Assembly: GCF_002803095.1 (NCBI RefSeq)
Contig: NZ_PGLR01000011.1
Location: 62,001-126,000, forward strand
Direction: 5' to 3'
Source of the DNA: Pseudomonas sp. ZH-FAD
GTDB lineage: Bacteria > Pseudomonadota > Gammaproteobacteria > Pseudomonadales > Pseudomonadaceae
Length of the DNA stretch: 64,000 nt
Positions 45,812-56,070 of this stretch are shown one piece after another. Position 1 is the first letter of the stretch; each line of letters starts with the position of its first letter. The position numbers and the translations under genes are program-made. The notes under the pieces were generated by a model. It worked only from the letters and a program-made list of their open reading frames with translations. It did no database searches and was not told where the DNA came from.

Positions 45812-48800
45812 GTGAACGCTCTGGCGCGCCTGTTTGCGGCGCTGCTGCGCTGGGGCCTGGGTCTTTGCGCCGCCGTGCTGGTGCTGGCCGCGCTGTACGT
45901 CAGCCTGGGCCGTGAGCTGGTGCCGCTGGTGGCTGAATACCGGCTCGAACTGGAAGATCGTGTCACGGCGCAGCTGGGTGTGCCGGTACGTATCGGTCGC
46001 CTCGAAGGTCGTTGGCAGGGCTTTGCCCCGGTGCTGGAGGCGCATGACGTGCGCCTGGGCAGCGAAGAGGAAGGCCTGAGCCTGGAGCGCGTACGACTGG
46101 TACCGGATGTGGGCGGCAGTCTGTTGGCACGCCAGCCGCGCATCGCCCACCTGCAGTTCGACGGGCTGCAGCTGAATGTGCAGCAGAACGCCGATGGTGG
46201 CTGGCGGGTGCAAGGGATGCCACAGCGCAGCGGTCCCGAGCTGGATGTCGAACAGCTGCTGGAACAGTTGCAGATCGTGCACCGCATCAGTCTGCTCGAC
46301 AGTCGCGTGGTGCTGCAGCCGCTCGATCAGGCACCGCTGCTGCTCAGCTACGTTAGCTTGAGCCTGCGCTATGGCAACAACAGCCAGCGCCTCGATGGGC
46401 GCCTGTTGCTGCCCGATGGTCAGCCGGTGGCGCTGCGACTGCGCACGCGCATGCAGCCCAAAACCTGGCGCGAGGCGCAGTCCGAGCTTTATCTGAGCCT
46501 GCCGCAGAGCGACTGGGCCGCCTGGCTGCCGAAATCGCTACTTGGCGACTGGCAGCTACAGCGCCTGCAGGCTGGCGGCGAGCTGTGGCTGGAGGGCCGT
46601 GGTCTGGTCCTGGACAGGGGCGCCTTGCGTCTGCACGCCCCCGAGCTGGCCGGCGGCCAGGCCAAGCATGAAGCAGTGACGCTCAAGGACCTGGCCTTCA
46701 ACGCCTTCTTCACTCAAGACAAGCAGGGTGTGCGGGCGCAGATCGACTCCCTGGCTTTGACCCATGGTGAGCAGCGCATCGGCGATCTACACCTGAACCT
46801 GAATCAGAAGGACGTGGGCGAGGTTGACGAGCGTTGGGCGCTAAGCGCCGATCGCCTCGATCTGGCGGCCTGGGCGCCGCTGGTGCAGGCGTTGGTGCCG
46901 ATGCCTGATGCAGCCCGCGATGTCCTGGTCGCGCTGGCGCCGGTGGGCGCGGTCAACAACCTGCTGCTCGACTATTACCCGCAACGTGAAGGCGCCGAGC
47001 GCCTGCAGTTCGCCGCCAATCTGGACAGGGTGGGCATCCAGGCCTACCACGGTGCGCCGGCTGCCGAGAACGTCAGTGGCAGTGCCTCGGGCAATATGTT
47101 CCAGGGCGAGCTGCGCCTGAACAGCGAAAATTTCGCCCTGCATCTGGATCAACTGTTCCCCAAGCCCTGGCGCTATCGTCATGCCCAGGCGCGCTTGAGC
47201 TGGGACTGGAATGAAACCGGCCTGACCCTGTACAGCCCCTATATGCGCGTGGATGGCGAGGAGGGGCAGGTCGCCGGTGACATGCTGATCCGCCTGCTGC
47301 GCGACCCAGAGGCCGAGGACTACATGGACCTGCGTGTCGGCATGCGCGACGGCGATGTGGCCTACACCGAGAAGTACCTGCCGAGTCGCGCGCCGGGTAT
47401 GAGCGCCGAGCTCGACCAATGGCTGAAGACTGCCATTCGTGCTGGCCATGTCGAAGAAGGTTACTTCCAGTATCAGGGCTCGCTGAACAAGGGCGCACCG
47501 TTGGGGGCACGCAGCCTCAGCCTGTTCTTCAAGGTCAAGGATGCCGAACTGGCCTTCCAGCCCGGTTGGCCGTCGCTGCGCGAGGGCGTGGGTGAGGTGC
47601 TGATCGAGGATGATGCAGTGCGCGTGCGTCTGCAGAGCGGGCGCTTGCAGGAAAGTACGGTCAGTAATGTCGTGGCCAATATTCCACTGTTGCACGACGG
47701 CAAGCCGCCGCGCCTGCAGCTCGATGGTGAGGTGCAGGGCAGCCTGAGTGATGCCATCAAGCTGTTGCAGGAGGCACCACTGGGAACAGCGGAAATCTTC
47801 GACGGCTGGCAGGGCGAGGGGCCTCTGGCCGGGCGCCTGCAACTGGATATTCCGCTGCAAAAAGGGGGGCCACCTGTTGTGGTGGTGGACTTCGCCACCG
47901 AGGGGGCGCGCCTCAAGCTGACCAATCCTGATTTGCAGCTGAGCAACCTGCAGGGGGCGTTTCGCTTCAACAGTGCCGCTGGCTTGAGCGCGCCGGATGT
48001 GCGTGCCGAGGTCTTCGGTCGCCCGGTACGCGGCAAGATCAGCGCCGAGGGTGCGCGTGGCAAGGCGCTTACACGTTTCGATCTGCGTGGCCAGGTGCAG
48101 GTCGAAACTCTCAGCCAATGGCTGGGCGGGCCGCAGAAGCTGCCGGCCAGCGGACTGCTGCCTTATCGCCTGCGCCTGACCCTGGATGGCGATGACAGCA
48201 AGCTGCGCGTCGATTCCAATCTGCGCGGTGTGGCGATCGATCTGCCGGCGCCCTTCGGCAAGACGGCGCAGCAGGAGCGTGATACCGATTGGCGCATGAC
48301 CCTTGCCGGGCGCGAGCGTCGTTATTGGGCGAATTATGGCGAGCTTGCCAGCCTGAGTCTGGCTGCACCGCCGGGGGCGCTGGCAGATGGCCGCGGTGAA
48401 CTGGTGCTTGGCGGCGGCGCGGCCGGCCTGCCGCCCGGCCAGGGGCTGCGAGTGCGTGGGCGTCTGGATGAGCTGGACCTGGATGCCTGGAAGCAGCTGG
48501 GCACCGATCATCCGGTCAAGGTGGATGCTGACAGCCAGCGTCTGCTGCGTAGTGCGCGGCTGGATATCGGGCGTTTCCGCGGCTTTGGTCAGGAGGTCGA
48601 GCAACTGACGCTTGGCCTGGAGCGAGAAGTTCAGGGCTGGGCCTTGCAGCTCGACAGCGAGCTGGCGGCGGGGCGTGTGTTGCTGGCTGATGCCGAGGGC
48701 GTGCCTATTCGCATCGATCTGCAGCACGTGCGACTGCCGGCGCCGGATCCTGAGGCGGCCAAGACCAGCGATGCTCCTGATCCCCTGGCCGATATCGACC

Positions 48801-49633
48801 CTCGGCAGATGCCCGCGCTGGATATCGCCATCGCGCGTGTGCAGCGCGGTGACAAGGTGCTGGGCGCCTGGTCGCTCAAGGTGCGTCCGGAGGCGCAGGG
48901 CGTGCGCTTCGAGGAGCTCGACCTCGATCTGCAGGGGCTGAAGATCGGCGGTAGCGCCGGTTGGCGTGGTACGCCGGGCAACACCAGCAGCTGGTACAAG
49001 GGGCGCCTGCAAGGCAAGGATCTCAGCGATGTTCTCAAGGCTTGGGATTTCGCCCCCAGCGTCACCAGTGAAAGTTTCCGGGCGGACGCCGACGGTAGCT
49101 GGCCCGGTTCGCCTGCCTGGTTCTCGCTCAAGCGCTTCTCCGGCAATCTCGACGCCTCGCTGCGCAAAGGTCAGTTCGTCGAAGTGCAGGGCTCGGCCCA
49201 GGCGCTGCGCGTGTTCGGCCTGCTCAACTTCAACTCCATTGGCCGCCGCCTGCGTCTGGACTTCTCCGACCTGCTGGGCAAGGGGCTGAGTTACGATCGG
49301 GTCAAGGGTAACCTGCAGGCGACCAATGGCTTGTTCGTGACGCATGAGCCGATCACCCTGAGTGGGCCTTCGAGCAACCTGGAGCTCAATGGCAATCTGG
49401 ACATGCGCAACGAGCGCATCGACGCCAAGCTGCTGGTGACCCTGCCGGTGACCAACAACTTGCCACTGGCTGCACTGATTGTCGGCGCGCCGGCCATTGG
49501 CGGGGCGTTGTTCGTGGCCGACAAGTTGCTGGGTGACAAGGTCGCGCGTTTCGCCAGCGTGCAGTACGACGTCAAGGGCCCGCTGCAGGATCCGCAGATC
49601 AGCTTCGACAAACCCTTCGAAAAACCGCAATGA
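45812..49633 (+). CDS. yhdP: YhdP-family AsmA-like protein, putative envelope phospholipid transporter
   Basis: 1273 aa with one N-terminal membrane helix (LLRWGLGLCAAVLVLAALYVSLG) and a long periplasmic beta-strand repeat body. This is the TIGR02099 family, which bridges the periplasm and helps carry phospholipids to the outer membrane with TamB and YdbH. The start is a GTG with GGGGA eight bases upstream. The C-terminal part (DLLGKGLSYDRVKGNLQATNGLF...LPVTNNLPLAALIVGAPAIGGALFVADKLLGDKV) is intact. It follows rng in the usual order. Confidence 0.92.
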   Translation: MNALARLFAALLRWGLGLCAAVLVLAALYVSLGRELVPLVAEYRLELEDRVTAQLGVPVRIGRLEGRWQGFAPVLEAHDVRLGSEEEGLSLERVRLVPDVGGSLLARQPRIAHLQFDGLQLNVQQNADGGWRVQGMPQRSGPELDVEQLLEQLQIVHRISLLDSRVVLQPLDQAPLLLSYVSLSLRYGNNSQRLDGRLLLPDGQPVALRLRTRMQPKTWREAQSELYLSLPQSDWAAWLPKSLLGDWQLQRLQAGGELWLEGRGLVLDRGALRLHAPELAGGQAKHEAVTLKDLAFNAFFTQDKQGVRAQIDSLALTHGEQRIGDLHLNLNQKDVGEVDERWALSADRLDLAAWAPLVQALVPMPDAARDVLVALAPVGAVNNLLLDYYPQREGAERLQFAANLDRVGIQAYHGAPAAENVSGSASGNMFQGELRLNSENFALHLDQLFPKPWRYRHAQARLSWDWNETGLTLYSPYMRVDGEEGQVAGDMLIRLLRDPEAEDYMDLRVGMRDGDVAYTEKYLPSRAPGMSAELDQWLKTAIRAGHVEEGYFQYQGSLNKGAPLGARSLSLFFKVKDAELAFQPGWPSLREGVGEVLIEDDAVRVRLQSGRLQESTVSNVVANIPLLHDGKPPRLQLDGEVQGSLSDAIKLLQEAPLGTAEIFDGWQGEGPLAGRLQLDIPLQKGGPPVVVVDFATEGARLKLTNPDLQLSNLQGAFRFNSAAGLSAPDVRAEVFGRPVRGKISAEGARGKALTRFDLRGQVQVETLSQWLGGPQKLPASGLLPYRLRLTLDGDDSKLRVDSNLRGVAIDLPAPFGKTAQQERDTDWRMTLAGRERRYWANYGELASLSLAAPPGALADGRGELVLGGGAAGLPPGQGLRVRGRLDELDLDAWKQLGTDHPVKVDADSQRLLRSARLDIGRFRGFGQEVEQLTLGLEREVQGWALQLDSELAAGRVLLADAEGVPIRIDLQHVRLPAPDPEAAKTSDAPDPLADIDPRQMPALDIAIARVQRGDKVLGAWSLKVRPEAQGVRFEELDLDLQGLKIGGSAGWRGTPGNTSSWYKGRLQGKDLSDVLKAWDFAPSVTSESFRADADGSWPGSPAWFSLKRFSGNLDASLRKGQFVEVQGSAQALRVFGLLNFNSIGRRLRLDFSDLLGKGLSYDRVKGNLQATNGLFVTHEPITLSGPSSNLELNGNLDMRNERIDAKLLVTLPVTNNLPLAALIVGAPAIGGALFVADKLLGDKVARFASVQYDVKGPLQDPQISFDKPFEKPQ

Positions 49634-49682
49634 AGTCGCCTCTTGGCGTAGGCTGTAGCATCAAGCCCTGAAGAGTGTCGCC

Positions 49683-50531
49683 ATGAATCTCGCTGTAATC
49701 CAGATGGTCAGCCAGGATGACGTGCAAACCAATCTGCGCCTGGCGCGGCGCATGCTGGAGCGTGCAGCCCAGGGCGGTGCGCGCCTTGTCGTGCTGCCGG
49801 AGAACTTCGCCGCCATGGGCCGTGCTGATCTGGCCGCCATCGGCCGGGCCGAGGCCTTGGGCGAGGGGCCGATCCTGCCCTGGTTGAAACGCGCTGCTCG
49901 TGACCTCAGTTTATGGATAGTGGCCGGCACCTTGCCGCTACCGCCGGATGATGATGCCGACGGCAAACCGCACGCCTGCTCATTGTTGATCGACGATCAG
50001 GGCGAGCGTGTGGCCCGTTACGACAAGCTGCATCTGTTCGATGTCGAGGTGGCCGACAACCGTGGCCGTTATCGCGAGTCCGATGATTTCGCCCATGGCC
50101 AACGCGTCGTGGTGGCGGATACGCCGGTCGGGCGTCTGGGCCTGAGCGTATGTTATGACTTGCGCTTCCCCGAGCTGTTCACTGCGCTGCGTGAAGCCGG
50201 CGCCGAGCTGATCAGCGTGCCGGCGGCGTTCACCGCCGTGACTGGCGCGGCGCATTGGCAGGTGCTGACCCGCGCCCGTGCCATCGAAACCCAGTGCTAT
50301 GTGCTGGCCGCCGGGCAGGGCGGCGAGCACCCGGGGCAGCGCATGACCTTTGGCCATTCGGCGATCATCGACCCCTGGGGTAAGGTAGTGGTCGAGCAGG
50401 ATCAGGGCGACGGTGCTCTGCTGGCTGCCCGTGATGCCGCCGAGCAGGCGAACATTCGCCAACGCATGCCGGTGCAGCAGCACCGCCGATTCTTTTCATC
50501 GGACGTACCGCGTCCGATCGTTGTGGAGTGA
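49683..50531 (+). CDS. Carbon-nitrogen hydrolase (Nit1/YbeM-like amidase)
   Basis: 282 aa, nitrilase superfamily. The catalytic Glu is in [11 protein letters not shown], the Lys in [10 protein letters not shown] and the Cys in [25 protein letters not shown]. This subfamily (Nit1) removes the amide from deaminated glutathione. Its stop overlaps the tldD start by four bases. Confidence 0.92.
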   Translation: MNLAVIQMVSQDDVQTNLRLARRMLERAAQGGARLVVLPENFAAMGRADLAAIGRAEALGEGPILPWLKRAARDLSLWIVAGTLPLPPDDDADGKPHACSLLIDDQGERVARYDKLHLFDVEVADNRGRYRESDDFAHGQRVVVADTPVGRLGLSVCYDLRFPELFTALREAGAELISVPAAFTAVTGAAHWQVLTRARAIETQCYVLAAGQGGEHPGQRMTFGHSAIIDPWGKVVVEQDQGDGALLAARDAAEQANIRQRMPVQQHRRFFSSDVPRPIVVE

Positions 50532-51976
50532 CCATGAATACGATGTTGCAATCCGTCAGCGAGCACCTGCTTGCGCCCGGTAACCTGACGTTCGACAGCC
50601 TCAGCAGCGTGCTGGGTGACGTCGCAGGCCCAGGTATCGATGCCGCCGACCTGTACTTTCAAAGCCAGGTTTCGGAAACCTGGGTATTGGAGGATGGCAT
50701 CGTCAAGGAAGGCAGTTTCAATCTCGATCAGGGGGTCGGTGTGCGCGCCCAGTCGGGCGAGAAGACCGGTTTTGCCTACAGCAACGCCATCAGCCTCGAT
50801 GCCCTGACGCAAGCTGCCCGGGCCGCACGTTCGATCTCGCGCGCCGGCCAACAGGGCCGCGTGCAGGCGTTCGTCAGCCCGCAGGTGACCCAGTTGTATG
50901 CCGAAGACAACCCACTGAACGTCATGGACCGCGCCGAGAAGGTTGAATTGCTGCAGCGTATCGACCGTGCCACGCGCGCGCTGGATCCGCGCATCAAGCA
51001 GGTTACCGTGAGCCTGGCCGGGGTTTGGGATCGCATTCTGGTGGCGGCCCACGACGGCAGCCTCAGCGCTGATATCCGCCCGCTGGTGCGCTTCAATGTC
51101 AGTGTCATCGTCGAGCAGAACGGGCGCCGCGAGCGCGGTGGCCATGGCGGCGGCGGACGTACCGACTACCGCTATTTTCTGGAAGAAGACCGCGCCATGG
51201 GCTATGCCCGCGAGGCGCTGCGCCAGGCGCTGGTCAACCTTGAAGCCATCGCAGCACCCGCCGGCAGCATGCCGGTGGTGATGGGCGCCGGCTGGTCCGG
51301 CGTGCTGCTGCACGAAGCAGTCGGCCACGGCCTGGAAGGCGACTTCAACCGCAAAGGCAGTTCAGCCTACAGCGGCCAGGTCGGGCAGAAGGTCGCGTCC
51401 AGCTTGTGCACCATCGTCGACGACGGCACCCTGGCCGGGCGGCGTGGTTCGCTCAGCGTCGACGACGAAGGCACGCCGACCCAGTGCACCACGCTGATCG
51501 AGAATGGCGTACTCAAGGGCTACATGCAGGACAAGCTCAACGCGCGCCTGATGGGTGTGGCCGCTACCGGCAACGGTCGTCGTGAATCCTATGCGCACCT
51601 GCCGATGCCGCGCATGACCAACACCTACATGCTGGCCGGCGAGAGCGACCCGGAAGAAATCATCCGTTCGGTGAAGAAGGGCATCTACTGCGCCAACCTT
51701 GGCGGCGGCCAGGTGGACATCACCAGCGGCAAGTTCGTCTTTTCCACCAGTGAGGCCTACCTGATCGAGGACGGCAAGATCACTGCGCCGGTCAAGGGCG
51801 CCACCCTGATCGGCAATGGCCCGGAGGCCATGAGCCGCGTGTCCATGGTCGGCAATGACCTGGCGCTGGACAGCGGCGTCGGCACCTGTGGCAAAGACGG
51901 TCAGTCGGTGCCGGTGGGCGTCGGCCAGCCGACGCTGAAGATCGACGCGATCACAGTTGGCGGCACCGGTGCGTAA
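50528..51976 (+). CDS. tldD: Metalloprotease subunit TldD
   Basis: 482 aa. With PmbA (TldE) it forms a heterodimeric protease that cleaves unfolded or modified peptides and was first found through microcin B17 maturation and CcdA decay. The zinc motif [12 protein letters not shown] is present (HExxxH), as is [31 protein letters not shown]. The end [27 protein letters not shown] is typical. Convergent with darP. Confidence 0.96.
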   Translation: MTMNTMLQSVSEHLLAPGNLTFDSLSSVLGDVAGPGIDAADLYFQSQVSETWVLEDGIVKEGSFNLDQGVGVRAQSGEKTGFAYSNAISLDALTQAARAARSISRAGQQGRVQAFVSPQVTQLYAEDNPLNVMDRAEKVELLQRIDRATRALDPRIKQVTVSLAGVWDRILVAAHDGSLSADIRPLVRFNVSVIVEQNGRRERGGHGGGGRTDYRYFLEEDRAMGYAREALRQALVNLEAIAAPAGSMPVVMGAGWSGVLLHEAVGHGLEGDFNRKGSSAYSGQVGQKVASSLCTIVDDGTLAGRRGSLSVDDEGTPTQCTTLIENGVLKGYMQDKLNARLMGVAATGNGRRESYAHLPMPRMTNTYMLAGESDPEEIIRSVKKGIYCANLGGGQVDITSGKFVFSTSEAYLIEDGKITAPVKGATLIGNGPEAMSRVSMVGNDLALDSGVGTCGKDGQSVPVGVGQPTLKIDAITVGGTGA

Positions 51977-51988
51977 AGCGAAGCAGGT

Positions 51989-52507
51989 TCAGCGCAGGCC
52001 GCGGTGGATTTCGTCGAGCTCGCGGATGTACTTGAACACCTTGCGCGCGGCGGCTGGCGGCTTGTTGCGCGCCGTTTCGTGCTGAGCATGACGGACCAGG
52101 CCGCGCAGGTGCTGGACGTCAGCCTCGGGGTAGAGCTCGACGAAGCTTTCCAGCGCGCTGTCGCCTTCGGCGATCAGGCGGTCGCGCCAGCGTTCGAGGG
52201 CATGGAAGCGTTCGTTGTACTCGCGGGTGGAGCTGTCCACTTGGTCGAGCATGGCGCCGATCGCGTCGACATCCTGTTCGCGCATCAGCTTGCCGATGAA
52301 CTGGATGTGGCGTTTGCGCGCGGCATTGGCGGTATGTTTCGGCGCTTCGGCGAGCGCGCGGCGTAGGGCATCGGTCAGTGGCATCTTGGCCAGCAGATCC
52401 GCCTTGAGCGTGGTCAGTCGCTCGCCAAGGTCCTGCAGGGCATGCAGTTCGCGTTTGACCTGGGATTTGCTCTTCTCCAGGGAGAAGTCGTCGTAGGAAT
52501 CAGACAT
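51989..52507 (-). CDS. darP: Ribosome-associated protein DarP (YjgA)
   Basis: 172 aa. It binds the large ribosomal subunit during late assembly. The N-terminus [31 protein letters not shown] and [19 protein letters not shown] are family marks. The frame is open to 53191 on this strand, but that part lies over pmbA. Divergent from pmbA with a 129-bp gap. Confidence 0.94.
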   Translation of the reverse strand: MSDSYDDFSLEKSKSQVKRELHALQDLGERLTTLKADLLAKMPLTDALRRALAEAPKHTANAARKRHIQFIGKLMREQDVDAIGAMLDQVDSSTREYNERFHALERWRDRLIAEGDSALESFVELYPEADVQHLRGLVRHAQHETARNKPPAAARKVFKYIRELDEIHRGLR

Positions 52508-52636
52508 GGGGTGGGTCCAGAGGGAAACGCCGCCATGATAGCAGTAACCGTGACTGCCGGCCCGCGGGCGGGCAGTCGAGAGCAGGCCTTGGGCTTCGTA
52601 CAAAGAGTGCCTGCGCCAAGAGAATCGGGAGTGGTT

Positions 52637-53983
52637 ATGAGTGAAGTAGAACGCATCGGGCCGCAGGCCTTGCCAGTGCTGCAAGAGCAGGTCGAGGCCA
52701 TTCTCGCCGAAGCCAGGCGCCAGGGTGCCAGTGCCTGCGAGGTGACGGTATCGGCTGGCCAGGGTCTGTCCACCACGGTGCGCCAGGGCGAAGTGGAGAC
52801 CGTCGAATTCAATCGCGACCAGGGTTTCGGCATCACCCTGTATGTGGGTCAGCGCAAGGGCTCGGCCAGCACCTCGGCCACCGGTAGCGAGGCCATTCGC
52901 GAGACCGTGGCGGCAGCCCTGGCGATTGCCAAACATACCAGCGAGGACGAGTGCGCCGGCCTGGCCGATGCCGCGCTGATGGCCCGTGAACTGCCTGAAC
53001 TCGATCTCTATCACCCCTGGTCGATCACCCCGGAACAGGCGGTGGAGCAGGCGCTGGCCTGCGAGGCCGCGGCTTTCGCCGCTGACACGCGGATCAAGAA
53101 CGCCGATGGCACCAGCCTCAATACCCACCAAGGCTGTCGCGTATACGGCAACAGCCACGGCTTCGTCGGCGGTTACGCCAGCACCCGCCATAGCCTGAGC
53201 TGCGTGATGATCGCCGAAGGAGAAGGGCAGATGCAGCGCGACTACTGGTATGACGTCAACCGTCAGGGTGAACTACTGGCTGATGCTAAGGGTATCGGCC
53301 AGCGGGCTGCCGAGCGTGCGGTCAGCCGCCTTGGTGCACGACCGGTACCGACCTGTGAGGTGCCGGTGCTGTTCGCTGCCGAGCTTGCCGGCGGGTTGTT
53401 CAGTCACCTGCTGGCGGCAATCTCGGGCGGCAATCTCTATCGTCACTCCTCTTTCCTCGAAGGCGCACTCGGCCAGCGTCTTTTTCCCGAGTGGCTGACT
53501 CTAGACGAGCGTCCGCACCTGCCGCGCGCACTGGGCAGCGCGGCTTTCGATGGTGATGGCCTAGCCACTTATGCCAAGCCGTTCGTGGAGAAGGGAGAGC
53601 TGGTGTCCTACGTACTTAGCACCTATTCCGGGCGCAAGCTGGGTTTGCCGAGCACTGCCAACTCAGGAGGTGTGCACAACCTGTTCATCACCCATGGCGA
53701 TGAGGATCAGCAGGCGCTGATTCGGCGCATGGGGCGCGGTTTGCTGGTTACCGAGCTGATGGGCCAGGGGCTGAATCTGGTGACGGGTGATTACTCGCGC
53801 GGCGCGGCGGGCTTCTGGGTGGAGAACGGCGAGATCCAGTTCCCGGTGCAGGAGGTAACCATCGCCGGCAATCTGCGCGACATGTTCCGCCAGGTCGTTG
53901 CAGTCGGTTGTGACCTGGAGCGGCGTGGCAATATCTGCACCGGCTCGGTGCTGATCGAGAAGATGACCGTCGCCGGCAGTTGA
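52637..53983 (+). CDS. pmbA: Metalloprotease subunit PmbA (TldE)
   Basis: 448 aa partner of TldD that lacks the zinc motif. It has the common TldD/PmbA fold ([63 protein letters not shown]). The start at 52637 has GGGAG; the open frame reaches back into darP. A terminator follows at 54000. Confidence 0.96.
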   Translation: MSEVERIGPQALPVLQEQVEAILAEARRQGASACEVTVSAGQGLSTTVRQGEVETVEFNRDQGFGITLYVGQRKGSASTSATGSEAIRETVAAALAIAKHTSEDECAGLADAALMARELPELDLYHPWSITPEQAVEQALACEAAAFAADTRIKNADGTSLNTHQGCRVYGNSHGFVGGYASTRHSLSCVMIAEGEGQMQRDYWYDVNRQGELLADAKGIGQRAAERAVSRLGARPVPTCEVPVLFAAELAGGLFSHLLAAISGGNLYRHSSFLEGALGQRLFPEWLTLDERPHLPRALGSAAFDGDGLATYAKPFVEKGELVSYVLSTYSGRKLGLPSTANSGGVHNLFITHGDEDQQALIRRMGRGLLVTELMGQGLNLVTGDYSRGAAGFWVENGEIQFPVQEVTIAGNLRDMFRQVVAVGCDLERRGNICTGSVLIEKMTVAGS

Positions 53984-53999
53984 AGTCGGCAGTAACGAC

Positions 54000-54027
54000 A
54001 AGGCCACCCGTGGGTGGCCTTCGTTTT
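54000..54027 (+). terminator. Rho-independent terminator of pmbA
   Basis: AAGGCCACCC-GT-GGGTGGCCTT then CGTTTT; a 10-bp perfect stem 17 bases after the stop. It lies between convergent pmbA and ptsO and may serve both weakly. Confidence 0.9.
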
Positions 54028-54038
54028 GGCTGGAGGTA

Positions 54039-54311
54039 TTACTCGCCTTCGTCGAAGTAGTTCTCTATCAGGCCTACCAGGGCGGCCATCGCTTCTTCGT
54101 CCTGCTCGCCTTCTGTCAGCAGGTGCACATTGGTGCCCTTGCCGGCAGCCAGCATCATCACCGCCATGATGCTCTTGCCGTCTACCAGGCTGTCGGCGCT
54201 GCGGCCGATGCGCACTTGGCAGGGGTAGGTGCTCGCTACACCGACGAACTTCGCCGCGGCGCGGGCATGCAGACCAAGTTTGTTGATGATGGTGATTTCA
54301 CGTGCTGGCAT
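54039..54311 (-). CDS. ptsO: Nitrogen-PTS phosphocarrier NPr (PtsO)
   Basis: 90 aa HPr-like protein. The phospho-accepting His16 is in NKLGLHARAAAKFV and the regulatory serine region is GKSIMAVMMLAAGKGT. It takes phosphate from PtsP and passes it to PtsN. The start 54311 fits the HPr fold; the frame reaches 54485 into rapZ. Last gene of the rpoN-linked group. Confidence 0.94.
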   Translation of the reverse strand: MPAREITIINKLGLHARAAAKFVGVASTYPCQVRIGRSADSLVDGKSIMAVMMLAAGKGTNVHLLTEGEQDEEAMAALVGLIENYFDEGE

Positions 54312-54325
54312 CGCGGCAGGATTCC

Positions 54326-55183
54326 TTAGCTGAGGTCGCGGTGACGCACCTGGACGTTCTTCAGCGAGTCTTTGAGTGCCTGGCTCAGGCGGTTGGCCAG
54401 GTACACCGAGCGGTGGTGACCACCGGTGCAGCCAATGGCGATGGTGACATAGGCGCGGTTGCTGGCGGCGAAGCGTGGCAGCCATTTTTCCAGATAGGCG
54501 AGGATGTCCTGATACATCTCCTCGACCTCCGGCTGCGCAGCCAGGTAGTCGATCACCGGTTGATCCAGGCCGGAGTAGTCGCGCAGTTCCGGCTTCCAGT
54601 AGGGATTGGGCAGGCAGCGCGCATCGAACACCAGATCGGCGTCCACCGGCATGCCGCGCTTGAAGCCGAAGGACTCGACGAGAAAGGCGGTTCCGGTCTG
54701 TGTCTGGCCGAGCAGGCGCAGTTTGAGCGTATCGCGCAGCTGGTAGAGATTCAGGCGAGTGGTGTCGATCTTCAGATCGGCACGATCGGTGATCGGCGCC
54801 AACAGCAGACTTTCGTACGCAATGGCTTCGGCCAGCGAGCGCTTATCGTTGGTCAGCGGGTGGCGTCTGCGGGTTTCGGAAAAGCGCTTGAGCAGGGTTT
54901 CGTCTTCGGCATCGAGATACAGCACATCGCAGCGGATATTACGTTTGCGTACTTCTTCGAGCAGCTCCGGGAAGCGCTTGAGCTGGCTCAGCAGATTGCG
55001 TGCATCAATGGAAACGGCCACTTGCGGCAGCAGCATGTCGCTGTGCGGCAGGAAGCGCTCGGCGAGGTCCGGCAGCAGACCGGCCGGCAGGTTGTCGATG
55101 CAGTAGAAACCGTTGTCCTCAAGTACATCGAGGGCGGTGCTCTTGCCCGAGCCCGAGCGACCGCTGACGATGATCAGGCGCAT
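54326..55183 (-). CDS. rapZ: RNase adaptor and nucleotide-binding protein RapZ
   Basis: 285 aa. Walker A is [26 protein letters not shown] and Walker B lies around [27 protein letters not shown]. The C-terminal domain has [18 protein letters not shown]. In E. coli it directs GlmZ small RNA to RNase E in amino-sugar control; in Pseudomonas the role is less clear. It follows ptsN by 2 bp. Confidence 0.95.
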   Translation of the reverse strand: MRLIIVSGRSGSGKSTALDVLEDNGFYCIDNLPAGLLPDLAERFLPHSDMLLPQVAVSIDARNLLSQLKRFPELLEEVRKRNIRCDVLYLDAEDETLLKRFSETRRRHPLTNDKRSLAEAIAYESLLLAPITDRADLKIDTTRLNLYQLRDTLKLRLLGQTQTGTAFLVESFGFKRGMPVDADLVFDARCLPNPYWKPELRDYSGLDQPVIDYLAAQPEVEEMYQDILAYLEKWLPRFAASNRAYVTIAIGCTGGHHRSVYLANRLSQALKDSLKNVQVRHRDLS

Positions 55184-55185
55184 GT

Positions 55186-55650
55186 TTATTGACCGTTCTG
55201 AATGTCCACGACGACCTGATAGAGATCTTCGCCGCTCTTGGCCTGGCGCAGACGTTCACGTACATCCTGGCGATCAAGCATGCTGGCGATCTGGCGCAGC
55301 AGGTCGAGGTGGGCATCGGTGGCCGCCTCCGGCACCAGCAGCACGAACAGCAGATCGACCGGCACGCCGTCGATGGCGTCGAAGTCGACTGCCGTCTCCA
55401 GATGCAGGACTGCACTGATCGGGGCACTGCAGCCAGCCAGGCGGCAGTGGGGAATGGCAATGCCGTTGCCGAAGCCGGTAGAGCCGAGCTTCTCGCGGGC
55501 GATGAGGCTTTCGAATATGTCCTGGGCATCCAGGTCGGGTAGATCACGCGCAACCAGGTTGGCGATCTGTTCTAGCACGCGTTTCTTGCTGCCGCCCGGC
55601 ACGTTCACCAGGGAACGGCCGGGGGTCAGGATATTTTCAAGTCGGATCAT
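55186..55650 (-). CDS. ptsN: Nitrogen-PTS enzyme IIA PtsN
   Basis: 154 aa EIIA domain. The phosphorylated His is in [11 protein letters not shown] after [11 protein letters not shown]. It governs potassium, nitrogen and carbon responses by its phosphorylation state. 12 bp after hpf. Confidence 0.95.
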   Translation of the reverse strand: MIRLENILTPGRSLVNVPGGSKKRVLEQIANLVARDLPDLDAQDIFESLIAREKLGSTGFGNGIAIPHCRLAGCSAPISAVLHLETAVDFDAIDGVPVDLLFVLLVPEAATDAHLDLLRQIASMLDRQDVRERLRQAKSGEDLYQVVVDIQNGQ

Positions 55651-55662
55651 GGATAGGGAATG

Positions 55663-55971
55663 TTAGCGGGCCGTGGCGCCTTGCAGGCGTTCGAGCTGCT
55701 TTTCCTTGTGCTTGATGAGTTGACGGTCGAGTTTATCGGCCAACAGGTCGATGGCAGCGTACATATCCTGGTGTTCGGCGTTGGCGACGACTTCGCCGCC
55801 GGCGATGTGCAGGGTGGCTTCGATCTTCTGTTTGAGTTTCTCGACCTCCATGGTCACCTGTACGTTGGTGATCTTGTCGAAGTGGCGTTCCAGTCGGCCC
55901 AGTTTCTCGCCGATATAGTCACGCAGGGCGTCGGTCACATCCAGCTGATGTCCACTGATGTTGACTTGCAT
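55663..55971 (-). CDS. hpf: Short ribosome hibernation-promoting factor HPF
   Basis: 102 aa, S30AE family, short form. MQVNISGHQLDVTDALRDYIGEKLGRLERHFDKITNVQVTME and HQDMYAAIDLLADKLDRQLIKHKEK are typical. It helps form inactive 100S ribosomes in resting cells. It lies directly after rpoN, as in most Pseudomonas. Confidence 0.95.
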   Translation of the reverse strand: MQVNISGHQLDVTDALRDYIGEKLGRLERHFDKITNVQVTMEVEKLKQKIEATLHIAGGEVVANAEHQDMYAAIDLLADKLDRQLIKHKEKQLERLQGATAR

Positions 55972-56070
55972 ACCGCTTTCTCCTCACTGGCTTGTGTAAG
56001 AGGCGGGTCTGGTTCGACCCACCGCCGGAACACGTTGGCCTGAAGGCCTGAGGCCTTCAGTCAATCTGGC

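Noticed and set aside
46841..49630. 929-codon open frame on the minus strand
   Set aside because: It lies entirely over yhdP. The plus strand has strong family similarity; the minus frame arises from GC-rich codon bias and its residue make-up (rich in Gln, Arg, His) is unnatural.
52508..53191. Long N-terminal extension of darP
   Set aside because: The open frame continues over pmbA, but the DarP family begins at [16 protein letters not shown] (52507).
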